Source: Eudorina sp. 2006-703-Eu-15
Taxonomy: Eukaryota > Chlorophyta > Chlorophyceae > Chlamydomonadales > Volvocaceae
Assembly (NCBI GenBank): GCA_003117195.1
Contig: BDSI01000034.1
Span: 434,001 to 498,000, forward strand
Direction: 5' to 3'
DNA length: 64,000 bases
Below the pieces are notes generated by a model. It worked only from the letters and a program-made list of their open reading frames with translations, searched no databases and was not told the DNA's origin. Every line of letters begins with the position of its first letter. Positions within the stretch are counted from its first letter, which is position 1. Shown in pieces: positions 1 through 12,500 of the stretch. The translations under genes were made by a program, and so were the position numbers.

Positions 1-539
1 AATAGCCATGTGCCCTGGCGCCTGAAGCCAGGGCCAGGGACTCGACCGCATGCCATCGCTCCAGGGGGGCGTCAGACGCCGCGTGCTCTGTGGAGCTGGC
101 GCTGCCGCGGTTCGCCGCCGCGCGGACCCGTATTATCGTCCGCACGCTGCCAGGCCAACAGGGGGAGGGGGAATGCACATCGCAGACCGCACCCGTCGCT
201 CGCCATGGGTGGGGGCAGCGCTGCGCGCGGACGGCGGTGCGGTAGCACCAAGCAGCGACCCCAGGGCGTTCCCAGCGCACGCCTCGCTCCGACGGCGTCG
301 TGCAGCGCCAGGGCGGCCTGCGCCTGTCCCTTGGCAGGCGGCGCCGCCGCCGGCGCCGCCGTCGACAACTATTTGATGACCACCGCGGTTGAACCGCCAG
401 GCTGGCGCTGGGTCCAGGCTCATTGCGACAGCATCACGGCGCCCTTCGGGCCGTGCACCTGCCATTGGTCCCTGGCCCGGACGCAGCGCGCTTGAGGCTG
501 CCGGGGCCCTTCCCCTGCCGCGTCCCTGTCCCGACGCAG

Positions 540-3500
540 GGCGGAGCTGAATGCGAGCGCTGCGCTGCGCTCCGCTGTGGAGGTGGCGGTGGACGACTTC
601 CTGGAGGAGTGCCTGGGTATCCAAGCGGCGCCTCTGAGGGTGAGACGAAGTGTGTGTGTTTAGATTGCAACCCGCCCTGAGGGTGAGACGAAGTGTGTGT
701 GTGTGTGTGTGTGTACGCGTGGGTATGAGTGGGTATTGGGGTGGGGATGACGGGAATGCATAAGAGGTAAGGGGGTAGATGCAACGGGGTGGTGGGCGAG
801 GCTGTACGGCACGTTGGAGGGCTCGAGTGGTTTTGAGTTTTTCTCGCACTTCGGGGGCGCGGCGGGGGGCGCCGGGCAGCGGCCTGTGGGGGCTACAGGC
901 GCCAGGTCCGCTGCGCTGGTCGGGCGGTGGACCTGGCCGGCTGCAGCAGTGGAGGGCGCCAAGGGAGGTGGAGCGCGGATGACAGGGCCCGCGGGACTCG
1001 GGGGCGGGGGCGGGGGGGGTGATCCGAGGCGAGCAGCAGCACACCGGGACTGGGTGAGCCTCACAGCCTCCAGGGAAAGGCAGCTGCGCGACTGCTCAGC
1101 CGTAACGCTGTACAGGCGCCCTGCTGTGGAACGTCCTAGAGCCCCAGCACCAGATGCTGCTGCAGCCATCCGGGGGTCCTGGCGGGGACCCGGCGTGCGC
1201 CGCATGACGTCATCTTTACTCTTTTCCAGTCCTGGCCGCAACGCAGACGGTGCCGCCTTGGCCTTGCATGGGCGGTCTCGCCCAAGCCCCCCGTCAATAC
1301 GGTAAACGGCAAGGGGCAAGCCTATACCAAGTTGGTTTTTCTTTTCTTTTAATCGCCCCACCCCGCCGTCCACCGCGTTGCGATGCGTCGCTGCCTCTGC
1401 TGCTCGCGCCGCCGCATCGCCCCGCAGACGGCGGAGATCATGGTGATGATCCAGGCCAAGGGCCGCGGCGCCGAGTACCTGGCGCAGCTGGTCCAGAGCA
1501 CGATGGGCTTCCAAGTGAACGTGTCCTTTACGGACATCCAGTTGGTGGGTGGGTGGGTGGGTGGGTGGGTGGGTGGGAGCCACATGGGTCATACGCCTGG
1601 GTGTGGGGCATGTCGTGGCCGGGGGACATATCGGCCCCCGTCGTCGGGGACGAGGGCGGCGGACGCGGACAACTGCTACCCATTCGGTGACTTTTCGCGG
1701 TTTCGCTGCCTTGATTGACATCAGGCGTTTCGCTGCCTTGATTGACACAAGGCGAACGCGGGGAGGCCTAGTCGTGGGGTGGGAGGGACGGACGCGTTCG
1801 GACTGATGTGCAGCGCGCCGCTTCCTGGGGCCCCCCGTGGGCTCTCGGCCGTCATGCGCGGGCCGCGGCCTTGCGTGGCAAGCATGGCGTCAACATCAAG
1901 TCACCAACAACATTTGCAAGGGGACATGTGAGGGCGCGACGTCGCCCGCTCTTCGGGGGGGGGTGTAGGCGGTGAGGCGCAGTTGCCCGGCGGCAGGGAG
2001 GTGGCGGGCCATGGAGATAGGCTCTGCCTGACGAGCTGCGCGCGCGCTTGAGCAGCGGCCCGCCAACACTGGGGGCGTCTGTGCGGTGCGGCAAGCTGGA
2101 CCGGGTCGTCCTCCACGCGGGGAGGGCGGTGGAGGTGTCCTGAGCGCATGCTGGCTCTTTCCCCGGGCTGCCAAGCGCTGGACGGAAGTGCGGGCTGCTC
2201 ACCGAGCGCTTTCGGATCAGCAGCATCCGTAGCAACAGCATTTAGCAAACGTAGCGGTAGCAGCAGCACCAGCCCGTGACACCGTGGCGGCAGCAGCGGC
2301 AGCAGCACCAGCAGCGCAGTCGGGTCGGATGACTTTGCGAGTGGCGGCGAGCCCCCTCTCCAGGAGGTTGCACCTGCCAGCCAGCCTGCCTGCCAACCTC
2401 CCTGCACAACCACCCCCAGCTCCTCCAGTATTTGTCGACGGGCTGGGTGTGTCTGGGCAGTTTCTTTTTAACCTCAGCTCCAGCATGAGAGCGGATGAGA
2501 GCGGCGGGACGCACCGGACAGCGGGAGGCTCCTCGGGCCCGCGGGACCGAATCCACAAAAGCGCCGCCGCCGCACCCGCGAACTGCGCGTGCGTCACGCC
2601 CGCGAGCGTCGTCGCGGGCGACGAGCGGCGGCTGCCCGGACCGCCCTCGCAACAGCGCGCGCGGACCGCCCTCCCCGCCCCGCCTCCCGGAGCATGCCAG
2701 GGGCCGCCATGGCTGCGTCTCCAGGGATGCAGCCAGTGCCGCGATCAGCGCGTCAGAAGAGCGCCGGGGGCCTCCCGGCTGCAAGGCAATCGCGTGAGGT
2801 CTGGGGGGCTTCGCAGGCGGCGGGCGGGCAGGGCAGGGCAGGGCAGGCAGGGCCCAGACGGCCACCGCCCGCGCGACTTGGCGGTCTGAGTCGGCGCCAC
2901 GGGGGCCTCATCGCAGCGTCCCAGGCCCCGCCGCAGCCGCAGCCGCAGCCGCCGCTGCGAGTGCAGCTCCTTGGGCGGGAGGGCGCGGACCGCTTTGCAG
3001 CTCTCGACGGACGACCTCGCCGCTGCTGCACCGGCGCAGTGCGGAGGCGGCGCAGCGCAGTGCGGGAAGGGGGGGGGCTGCCCGGGCAGAGCGTGTGCAC
3101 CGCGCTGCTCCATCCGGCCCAGTCCCGACCCACGCCGCTGCCAGCCTGGCGCCCTGCTCGCCGGCCGCTGGGGGAGGGGGAGTGGTGTAACAGGATAGTT
3201 AGGGGGTGAGGAGCGCAGCGGCGTGCCACGTCCCCCTTCCCTGTCTTGGACTTTTGTGGCCATGTCCGTCCCGCCATGACCACCGCTGCCCCTCGGGCCG
3301 CGGCCACACGCACGCGCGCGTCACGGACTCCTGTCCCATCCAGGTCAGCCCCCCTCCCTCCCCGACGCCCTTCCATCCCTCCGGCCACCGAATGAAGCAC
3401 CGCGCCTGAAATCTCGCTCTGTCCCTCGCCCCTGCCCTAGTCCTCGCGCTCGCCCCTGCCCTTGCCTCGACCCGCGCCCGCGCCCCCCGGCATCGCCCCG

Positions 3501-6500
3501 CCCCACCCCCTGGCCCCCGCCCCGCTCCGCAGCTGACGTCCGCGGCGGTGGCCAACCTGCTGCAGCCGGGGGGGCCCACCCTGGACGGCTTCGCTGTGGA
3601 CCCCTCCGCCGTCGTGGACCTGACGGAGCTCAACGCGCTGGCGCCCCTGGAGGAGTTTGTGCTGTCGGACCCCTCCCTGGCCTGGGCGGACGTGTTGCCC
3701 TTCTTCCGGCAGGTGTGCAGTGATCAGCGCTGATGCCCGCAGTGCTGAGCGAGGAAAGCCGTCCCCACCCAATGACCCAAACCAGTCCCGCCCTCGTGTG
3801 TGTAGAAAAGGAACCCGCAGGACCAAGCCCAGGTGCAGATATACTTACCCCCCCCCCCCAATCCATACCCCCCCTCCCGCCGTGTGTTTAGATAAGAGAC
3901 CCCCTCTTGTGAGTTATACCTGGTGGCAAGGCAGGCTGGCAGGGGTGCGTCGCGTTGTGTGTTGCGCCCAGCAGGGAGACCCCCCGAATCAACCCGAGGG
4001 CTAGCGTACTTATCAGAAGCGCCTGCGCTATAATGCTTAATGATGTAAGGTGTAGCGCCAAATAGTAAACCCATACAACCGCTGTGTGCTAATGGAGGAC
4101 CGAGCCCTGGGGCAGGCGGCGCAGGTAGTCTGCTTCCGGGGCTTGAGGGTTTGGGGGGTGCCGAGGCGGTCGGAGGGAGGCGGCCGGGCAGCGGATCAGG
4201 GCACGGCCTTGAAGAGAGGTGGGGGCTGCGGGTGCGACAGCGTCCAGCCGTCCGTGTTTAGGGGTGGTGGACTGCGGGTGGGCTGCGAGTCGGGTGCGTG
4301 GCCGTGCCGGATGACATCCACGTGGTGGTACGGCGCAGCGATGGCCCACCGTGCCACTGGACGGCGTCGTCGCCGCGCGGCGAAGGCGATGCGTCGGACC
4401 GTCCGTCCGTCCGTCCGCGGGAGACGTAGGGTTCGTCCCGTCCGCCTGGAGCAGCCTCCCGGGCCTTGTAGCGTCGGTCCCCGTCGGCCGGCTAGTGCCT
4501 TTGGTGGGGGGTGTCGCGGTCATGTGACCTCCCCGCCGTGTCTCTCGGTTTATTTTAACACGCTCCCCGGCCAGGTCACCACCATCTACGACAACCACCT
4601 GATCGCCATTCCCTTCACTGGCCAAGTCAGCGTCCTGTACTACCGCAAGGTGAGAGGTGCGGGCAGCAAGCGGCAGGGACCGAGGTGCGGGTGCGCCCCA
4701 TGCTCGACCTAGGGCATCAATCGGCGCCAGAAGGCGCCGGGTGACGGGCCATGGGCGTCTTGAAGCCGCGCCGTTCCCAAAGTTCAGGACAGGGTCGATT
4801 CGCTTCTGGGCTGGTCAGGTCTGATGCCGTAGCGCGCCACCCGACTTTTTCCTCCTCCTCCTGCTGCTGCTGCTGCTGCTGCAGGACGTGTTGGACATGC
4901 TCCAGGTCCCGCCACCCGCCACCTGGGAAGATCTGCTGCTGCTGGCCAGCCAGCTCAACGGCACCGACCTGGACGGGGACAAACAGCCGGACTGGGCGAT
5001 CTGCTGGTGGGGTGGCCGGAGGGGCGGGGCGGGGCGGGGCGGGGGGATACACTGGGCTGGGGAGGGCAGGGGAGGGGGCAGGGCAGGGGAGGGGAGGCCT
5101 CGTCCCTGCAGTTCCATATGCGTTACACCCCGTCCGCTGCCCCCTACCGTCCTCTCGCCCCGCCTCCCGCCACAGGCAAATCGAGGAAGACTGCCTGGAG
5201 GCGCCGGTGCTGCTGGTTCAAGTCCTGGCGCCCTTAGTCCAGGCATTGGTGAGGAACGAAAGGGAAGCGGCGGCGGTGCAGAGGAGGAAGAGGAGGAGGA
5301 AGAAGAAGAAGAAGCAGGGGAGAGCTTGGGTGCCGGGGCCGGTGGCGGACCCCCGGCGGATGAGGAGGGCGGTGTGGACACATGTAGCGAGGATTAGGGG
5401 CGGAGAGATGTGGAGGGTCGGGTGAACGCGGCGGCGAACTTGGGTGGGCGTAGGTGCCGGATCGACGAACCAGACAGCCGCCTCGCACACACCTCCGAAC
5501 CGCCGCCTCGCACACACCTCCGAACTGCCGCCTCGCACACACCTCCGAACTGCCGCCTCGCACACACCTCCGAACCGCCGCCTCACACACACCTCCCGCG
5601 GATACCCCTTACCCCCACTACGGTACCCCGGGTCTCCCCTCGACGAACCTATCTGGCTTGCGACGCGACATCAGCACATCCCCGCATGGGTCGCATGCCA
5701 AAACCCGGCGGTGTTTGTTCGCTGCCAGGCACCTCCCCCGCCACTGTCCTGTCCCGCCCGCCCCGCCTGGTTGCCTCCCTCCGAGCACCTCCCCCGCCGC
5801 GCCCGCCGCTGCCTCGCCGCCCCGCCCCGCCGCCCTCTTCTCCCCCCGCCTTCCCCCTCCCCCAGGGCACCTCCCAGGGCTGGATGTTCGACCCGGACAC
5901 CATGTCCCTGCTGCTCAACAGCACCGCCATGATGAGGGCCATGCAGCTGCTGCGGGAGCTGCAGGTGCGGTTCGGCCGGGGGGCTGTGCGTGTGTGTTCA
6001 GCGAGCGACCCGCCCGGTGGGGCTGTGCGTGCGTGCGTGCGTGTGTATATACATGTATGTGTAGGTAAGAGACCCGCCCGAGCCCGATGCGTGTGTGCTG
6101 TTCGCAGGCGGGGCAGGATCGCGTGGTGCATGCAAGGGGTATAGCTCAGCCCGTGTGTGTGGTGTGTTTAATGAGAAGCCTCACCCAGAACCGCGCAGAC
6201 CCGTGTGCATGTGCGTGGCTGTGTGTCGTTGCATACTTATATCTGATCGGGCCCAACGCTGGCCAAGGGCTGCTCACCGAGGGCTGTGTGCGGCAGCTGG
6301 AAAACCCGCCCGCGGCGCGAGCGTCCCGGATGAACACAGCCACGCGACGAGATGGGTCCAGACAGACAGGCGGGGCAGACGTGTGCTTGGCGAGAAACCG
6401 CTGTGTGCTCGATGACAATGACAAACCTTCCCAGGCTCACCGTTGTGTGTGCATAAGAGAGCTGAGCCGCGCTGATGTGTAAAAGAAAACGCCGATGTGT

Positions 6501-9500
6501 GTTCCGGTGTGTGTGCCCACTAAAGCAAGAGGGGTGAGGTGAGCTGGAGAGTGTTCCTGAGGCGACTGTCAGGCGTTGATCTGCAGGCGCACCAGGACAG
6601 AGGGATGCCTGCCATGTTGCCATCACGAAACGGGTTCCTGGACCGCCCGAGCGCTATCCCGACCTCGTGACCCGCCCCACCCCACTCGAACCCGCCCCAC
6701 TCAAACCCGCCCCCACAGAAGTACGTCCCGCCCCGCATCGGCTGCGAGCTGGTCCACCTGAACTTCATTATGGGCAAGTGCGCCTTCACCATCAAGTGGA
6801 GCGAGCAGTTCAAGGTGGGGTGGGGGCGGTGCCGGTGCCGGTGCCCTGGGGTCCGCCCGGGGAGGGGGAAGAAGAGGAAGGGGGATTGGAATGGGGGGGA
6901 GCCAGGTGGAGGGTTTCCTTGCTTATGCGGGTTCAGTCGATTCTTCACCGGGCCTGTTCCCTGGCAGCAGCGCAGTACTGGCAGCAGCGCGGTATGTGAA
7001 TATGTCTCTACCGATGTCCTTAACCATGGCGGCCGCCCCCCGCCGCCCTCCCTGGCTCTGCCCCTTCCCCCCTCCCCAGGGCGTCCAGCTGAACGACCTG
7101 ATGAAGGGGCGGGTGGGCGTCGCGCAGCTGCCCGGCTCCAGGGAGGTGCTCAACCGCACCTCAGGCTCCCTGGAGCCCTGCACCGCCGACACCTGCCCCT
7201 TCGCCACCAACGAGACCAGCCTGGCGGCGGGCGGCAAGATGGTGCTGGTCAACCGGGCGCCGCACTTCGGGTTCGGCGGCTTCGCGGGTGCGTGCGTGGG
7301 TGGGGTGGGCGGGGGGGGGGGGGGTGCGTCGTGCTGTGTTGGTGTTGTATTGGTGGCTGGAGCGGAAAGGATGAGTGGGTATGCCACTGAGGCGTACTAC
7401 AACGAAATCAGAGGCGGCCGGCTCCGACCGTTGTCGATGCGGAGCCGTTCTCCACGGGTCGCGCGACCCCCTCGGCGGTTGGTATGGGGCTGTGGGCTGT
7501 CGTAGGTGACACAGTGCGCTTGGTTGCTGGGTTGCTGGCTGGCTTGGTTGCTGGCTGGCTGACTTGGTTGTGTGTATATAACTGTATCCCCGGTCAATGG
7601 TCCCCGGCTCCCCGCCCGCCGCATCGCTTCTCGGCCCCTCTCGTGGAGTCCGCTGCGGCCTACAAGACATTGGGGCTCTGCCCTGCTCTGCCCCGACCCC
7701 ACCAACCCACACCACCACCGCTGCGCTGGCCCCCTAACGCGACAGGTGCCGCGCGGAAGGGCATCGACCTTGGGTACCAGGCGGCGGTGTACACCTTCTT
7801 CGCCAACCTGGCGGGGCCGTTCCTCAGCTGGCAGGTGGGCGGAAGGGGGTTAAACAGGACAACCAAACCCCGCACTATATATTAATAAAGCGAAGCAGGC
7901 CTGCTCTCCTCTGCTCTGCTCGTGGTGTGTCAACCTCTAGGGTGTGTCCCCACCTGCAATCTGTAACGGACCTGAGCTCATCGGTCATTCGCAGTTCGAC
8001 ACCCGCGCCCGCCTGTCGGATACCCGCCCGCCATTCGTATGCAGTTCGTACTCGACAAGTTCTCCCCGGTGGGCCCCTTCCGCCTCTCCCACGTGGACAT
8101 GTCGGAGAGCGGACCCAACTTTGGCAGGTGCGGGGGAGGGAGGGAGGGAGGGAGGGCGGGAGGGCAAGGATAAAGTCAGGGGTGGGGTGGGGTTAAGAGG
8201 AAAAGAGAAACCAGACCCAGAAACGAACCCGGGCACACCCAGGGTGGGATGGGATGGGGCTGCCGGCCGACGCATGGCGGGCTGGAAGCGGGATTAGGGG
8301 GGGAAGGGGAAACGGGCGGAGGCGGAGGCGGGGGTTCACCGTTTCCCTTGCTTTCAGGTCAGTCTACGGTGACTCGAGCACTTAGCGGGCGGGTTCATTT
8401 GTGCTGGGCATTTGCTTGCTCATGGCATGCCACGCGCTGTTGTCGCATGCTCCCCTGCCTGACCTTTGTGGTTCTCTTTCAGTTACGTCAGTTTACGCCA
8501 GCCAGTCGTGCGCGGATTAGCTAGCATTTCTTCCCTGGTCGCCCGCCATTCGCTACTGCGCCTTCAGCCCACACTACAGCAGTTCTCATATCACTATACG
8601 CAGTCTACGTTGCTCTATACATATACATCTACACATATAATTAACACGTCCTACTTCGACGACGGCGTCAGCCAACCGGACAACTACTACGCAGTCGGCG
8701 ATTGTTTCCCGATTTCGCTGTCTTTATTGACAAAAAGGGGGGTCACCGTATCGGAGGCCTCTGGGTGCTCGGGGATGCCTGTCTCAAGGTTCGCTGCCCC
8801 CATCTCCAACAGCGGGCTCCTCGCTAATGGTGACGGATCTCTCGCAGTGCGCCACCATCCCCCGCACCCAGCCCCGGCTCGGGCCACGGCGGCACTGCAT
8901 CTCGCGCTGTAACACGCACCCCAACTGCCCTACCTACCCCGTCCGGTGGGGTTTTGCGTGCTGTGGCGCACCGCCAGGGCTCCTGACCCTACCCACCCCG
9001 GACCCCGACCCCCACCTCCCGGGCCCCCCGCCCGCGCAGTTTGAGGAAATGTCCTATACCCGTTTCCCGTCCTATACCTGCGTGCCTGCAGGTGGGCGGC
9101 GGCGGGGTACGACCCCGGGGACACCCGCCGCTTCCTGACCGCCTGGACGGACTCGATCCGCAACCCCAACGTGGCTCTGGACATCCGCATCCTCAACTCC
9201 TTCCTGTACAGGTGCGGCCCCAGGGGGGAGGGTGGGCGAGAGAGGACGGGCAGCGATCCTGCGCAGGCGGGGTCGCTTGGCAGCTGGCGCGCGGGTGCGG
9301 ATGCGGTCCCCGGTCGTGGTGCGGCGGTCCGCGTGGGGGGGGGGGGGGGGGGGGGGTCGTGGTGCGGCGGTCCCGTCGTGGTGCGGCGGTCCCCGTTCGT
9401 GGTGCGGCGGTCCCCGTTCGTGGTGCGGCGGTCCCCGTTCGTGGTGCGGCGGTCCCCGTTCGTGGTGCGGCGGTCCCCGGTCGTGGTGCGGCGGTCCCGG

Positions 9501-12500
9501 TCGTGGTGCGGCGGTCCCCGGTCGTGGTGCGGCGGTCCCCGGTCGTGGTGCGGCGGTCCCCGGTCGTGGTGCGGCGGTCCCCGGTCGTGGTGCGGCGGTC
9601 CCCGGTCGTGGTGCGGCGGTCCCCGGTCGTGGTGCGGCGGTCCCCGGTCGTGGTGCGGCGGTCCCCGGTCGTGGTGCGGCGGTCCCCGTTCGTGGGGGTG
9701 TGGGGTCCCGGTCGGGGTCGTGGTGTGTCTTGCCCCTAAGCGCCTGAACCAACCCGCTAATCTCGGTCGGGCGCTTTGTCAGGGAACGAACAACGGCCGT
9801 AACCAACCCGCTCGTCCCGGGCGCTTTGTCAGGAAACGAACAACGACCTTAACCAACCGCTCCTGTGTGCCCCGGGCGCCTCCCTCCCACCCTACCCCGC
9901 AGGCGGATCCTGGCCGACGCGGTGCCGTCCATCATCGGCAACACCTCCCTGGAGTTCGTCATGGCCAACGTGACCGAGAACTTCATGGCGGTGCTGGCCA
10001 GCACTAAGGGAAACATCACCACGGTGAGGGAGCGTGTGTGTTTAGATAAGAGACCCGCCCGACCCTGTGTGTGTGTGTGTTATCAAGGAGAAAAGCTGAG
10101 CCGCGAATAAGCAGACCCGTGTCCAGCAATGCAACCGACGACTGAGACCGAGACCAGAGTTACCAGTATGTGTGTGTGTGTGTAAGAATGAAACCGGCCC
10201 TGAGACTGAGCCGCGAGAAGCGAAGTCCAGCGGAACAGGCGGTGTGCATCCGTCCGTCCGTCCGTCCGTCCGTGTGTGTAGTGGGACATAAACCGATTGA
10301 GGTGTGTTTTCCCCGAGGAGTGTGTGCACGTATGTCAACCCCGTCACCCGCCCACTTCGGCGCCCGGCACCACACCCACGCCGGCCCCCCCTGTTCTCTC
10401 CCTCCCTCCCTCCCACCCTCCCGCCCTCAGCCGTGCCAAGCCGCACAGCCATGATTCCCTTCAGCGGGCCCCCGCCAGCCAACCCCTCTCCCAACGGCCT
10501 CTGCGCTGCCGCCCTGTCTCTTCCTCTTGGCGCCCGCCCCCGCGCCCGCCCCCACCCCGCCGCCGCCGCCGCCGGCCCCGCCACCGTGACCGCGCCCGCG
10601 ACCGCCCCCAACCCGCAGCCGCCGCCAACCCCGCCACCGCTCCCGCGACCGCCCCCCACCCCGCAGATCCAAGCCGGCTACCGCACGGCCCTGGGCATCC
10701 CGGCCGCCACGCCTCCGCCCTCCCCCGCGGCCGCACCGTCGGGGACCGGCAGCCGGGCGGCCCGCGAGGGCCTCCCGATCTACCTGCCCATCGTGGCGGT
10801 GTCGTTGGTGACGCTGCTGGCGATTGTGGGCCGGCTGGTCTGGTCACGCGCCAACAGGCAGGGGCCGTGAGAGGGGGGAAACAAGAACCAAGGAGAGGGA
10901 TGAATGTGAAAGCAGCCCAGGCACACCCAGCCCGACGACAAACACAAGAAGAGGGGGGCAGAGGGGGAGGCCAGCGGGGGGCAGAGGGGGGCAAAAGCGC
11001 GGGATGTACCGGGAGTGCCGTGTGCGCGGCGGCCTGGGGTGTGGTGGTGGTGGTGATGGTGATGGTGGTGGGTGGCGAAGGTTCGGGTGGGCGGGCTGGG
11101 CGGTGGGTCGGTGGGTCGGTGGGTGACGGGTCCTTATCGGCACTCCTCCGAAGCTTTATTGCTCGCTCGTCAACAAGCATCCAGCGGGGCCTAGTCATCG
11201 GCCAGGGTTAAGGTCAGGAGTGCCTGGCTTCCTCGTTTTCAGTCAATGCCCCTCGTCCCCGGGGCCCCGCGCCGCCCGTTGGAGCCCCTACATGTCCGTT
11301 TTTGGAGACAGCGAAACCGCACCGAAGCGCACCAGAAGCCGACAACCGCCCGCGGGCGCCCCCACCCCCCGCCGCCGCTGCCCTCCTCCCCCTCCAGACG
11401 CGATCCGCTGGGTGCCCCGCTGCCGCCCAAGCCGCGCCCCGAAACCACCTTGCTCGTGGCGACCCTGCCCGACCTGCCCGCGCTGCTGCGCGATCTTCCC
11501 GAACCCGTCGTACTGCGGTCAGTGCCGCCGCGGTCGGAGCGGGCAGACCGTGTACTGTGTTGTACTGTATACATTGTAGTGTATACTGTACTGTACTGTA
11601 TTGCCATACTGTACCGTACTGTTTACTGTACTGTACTGTATTGTACCTGGCCGACACCGCGACGTCCTGCCGCGATGGCACGCTATCATTTCGGAACTGC
11701 GGTTCCCCACAGCTCACTGACCCATGGGTCGTGTTCGCTCCCTGTGTCCGCCGCCGCGCAGCGCCCTGGCGCAGTACTTGTCGTTGATGCGGAAGCTGCT
11801 GCGGAAGTACAAGGGGTACGAAGCCGTACCCGCCGCCACCCCGGAGGACGTACTGGACATGGCGTCGGACCCCAGCATGTCCCTCGCCGCGAACGCCGCC
11901 GCCGCCGCCGGGATTCGCTCCGCCGCCGCCGCGGCGGCGGTGGCGGCCGCGGCGGCGGCGACGACTGCCAAGCAGCGCCAGAAGGCGACGGCGCGGCGCG
12001 GCAGCGACGCGGACGCAGCCGCCGCGGCGGCGACGGCGGCGCTGGCGGCGGCGCCGCTGACGCCGGAGGGCGCCCTGCAGCTGGGGCCCCTGGCGGCGGA
12101 CTCCTGGTTTATGCTGTGCGCGTTCGGCACCCCGCGCGACGCGCTGCGCTTCGCCGCCGCCGTACACCAGGCACTCATGCGGCTCGACTGGCCGCCCGCG
12201 CTGCTGTGCCACCGCAAGTGCGAGCCGCTGTACGCGTTGCCGGTGAGCCGCCGCGCGTGTGAAAGGAAATTGAGCCGTGAGAAGCGAAGTGTGTGTGCTT
12301 CGGTCTCTCCCTCCGTACGCCCTCAGGGCCTTCCTGTCACTGTCCCCTTTCCAGCTGCGACCCTGCAGTCACCGGCCACGTCACCGCTTGCTCCCGCCCC
12401 TTCCCCGACCACCCAATGCCCGTAAACCCCCACGACCCACACGACCCGGGCCCCCTCCTCCTCTCGGTACGCCGGGCTTGCCTTCCGCCTATACAATCCG

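Larger units (their letters stand above)
1428..10023 (+). other. Exons encoding the extracellular solute-binding-protein-like domain
   Basis: Twelve exons encode a bacterial type periplasmic-binding fold. The exon at 1428 begins with a beta-strand and helix containing [20 protein letters not shown]. The exon at 3533 carries [20 protein letters not shown], the hinge-region pattern of ABC-type substrate-binding proteins. The exon at 4885 carries [17 protein letters not shown] with a [11 protein letters not shown] loop. The exon at 5866 carries [15 protein letters not shown], and 7080-7834 carries [17 protein letters not shown] and NET sequons in the 7080 exon fit an extracytoplasmic position. 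The ligand cannot be inferred. The two tentative upstream exons (540-639, 1230-1301) join in phase and end in PPVNT just before this domain. Confidence 0.75.

Noticed and set aside
1..539. First coding exon of the cyclase with a signal peptide
   Set aside because: Several frames are open here, but none gives a convincing hydrophobic signal sequence joined in phase to 540. The start may lie before the window.
680..704. Second copy of a CCCTGAGGGTGAGACGAAG stretch as an alternative donor for the exon ending at 639
   Set aside because: Reading on from the first donor meets an in-frame TAG (at 661-663) before the second copy, so it cannot extend the exon.
9072..9806. Long minus-strand and plus-strand frames over the 21-bp minisatellite
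   Set aside because: Same repeat effect, and the region lies between two well-supported cyclase exons.
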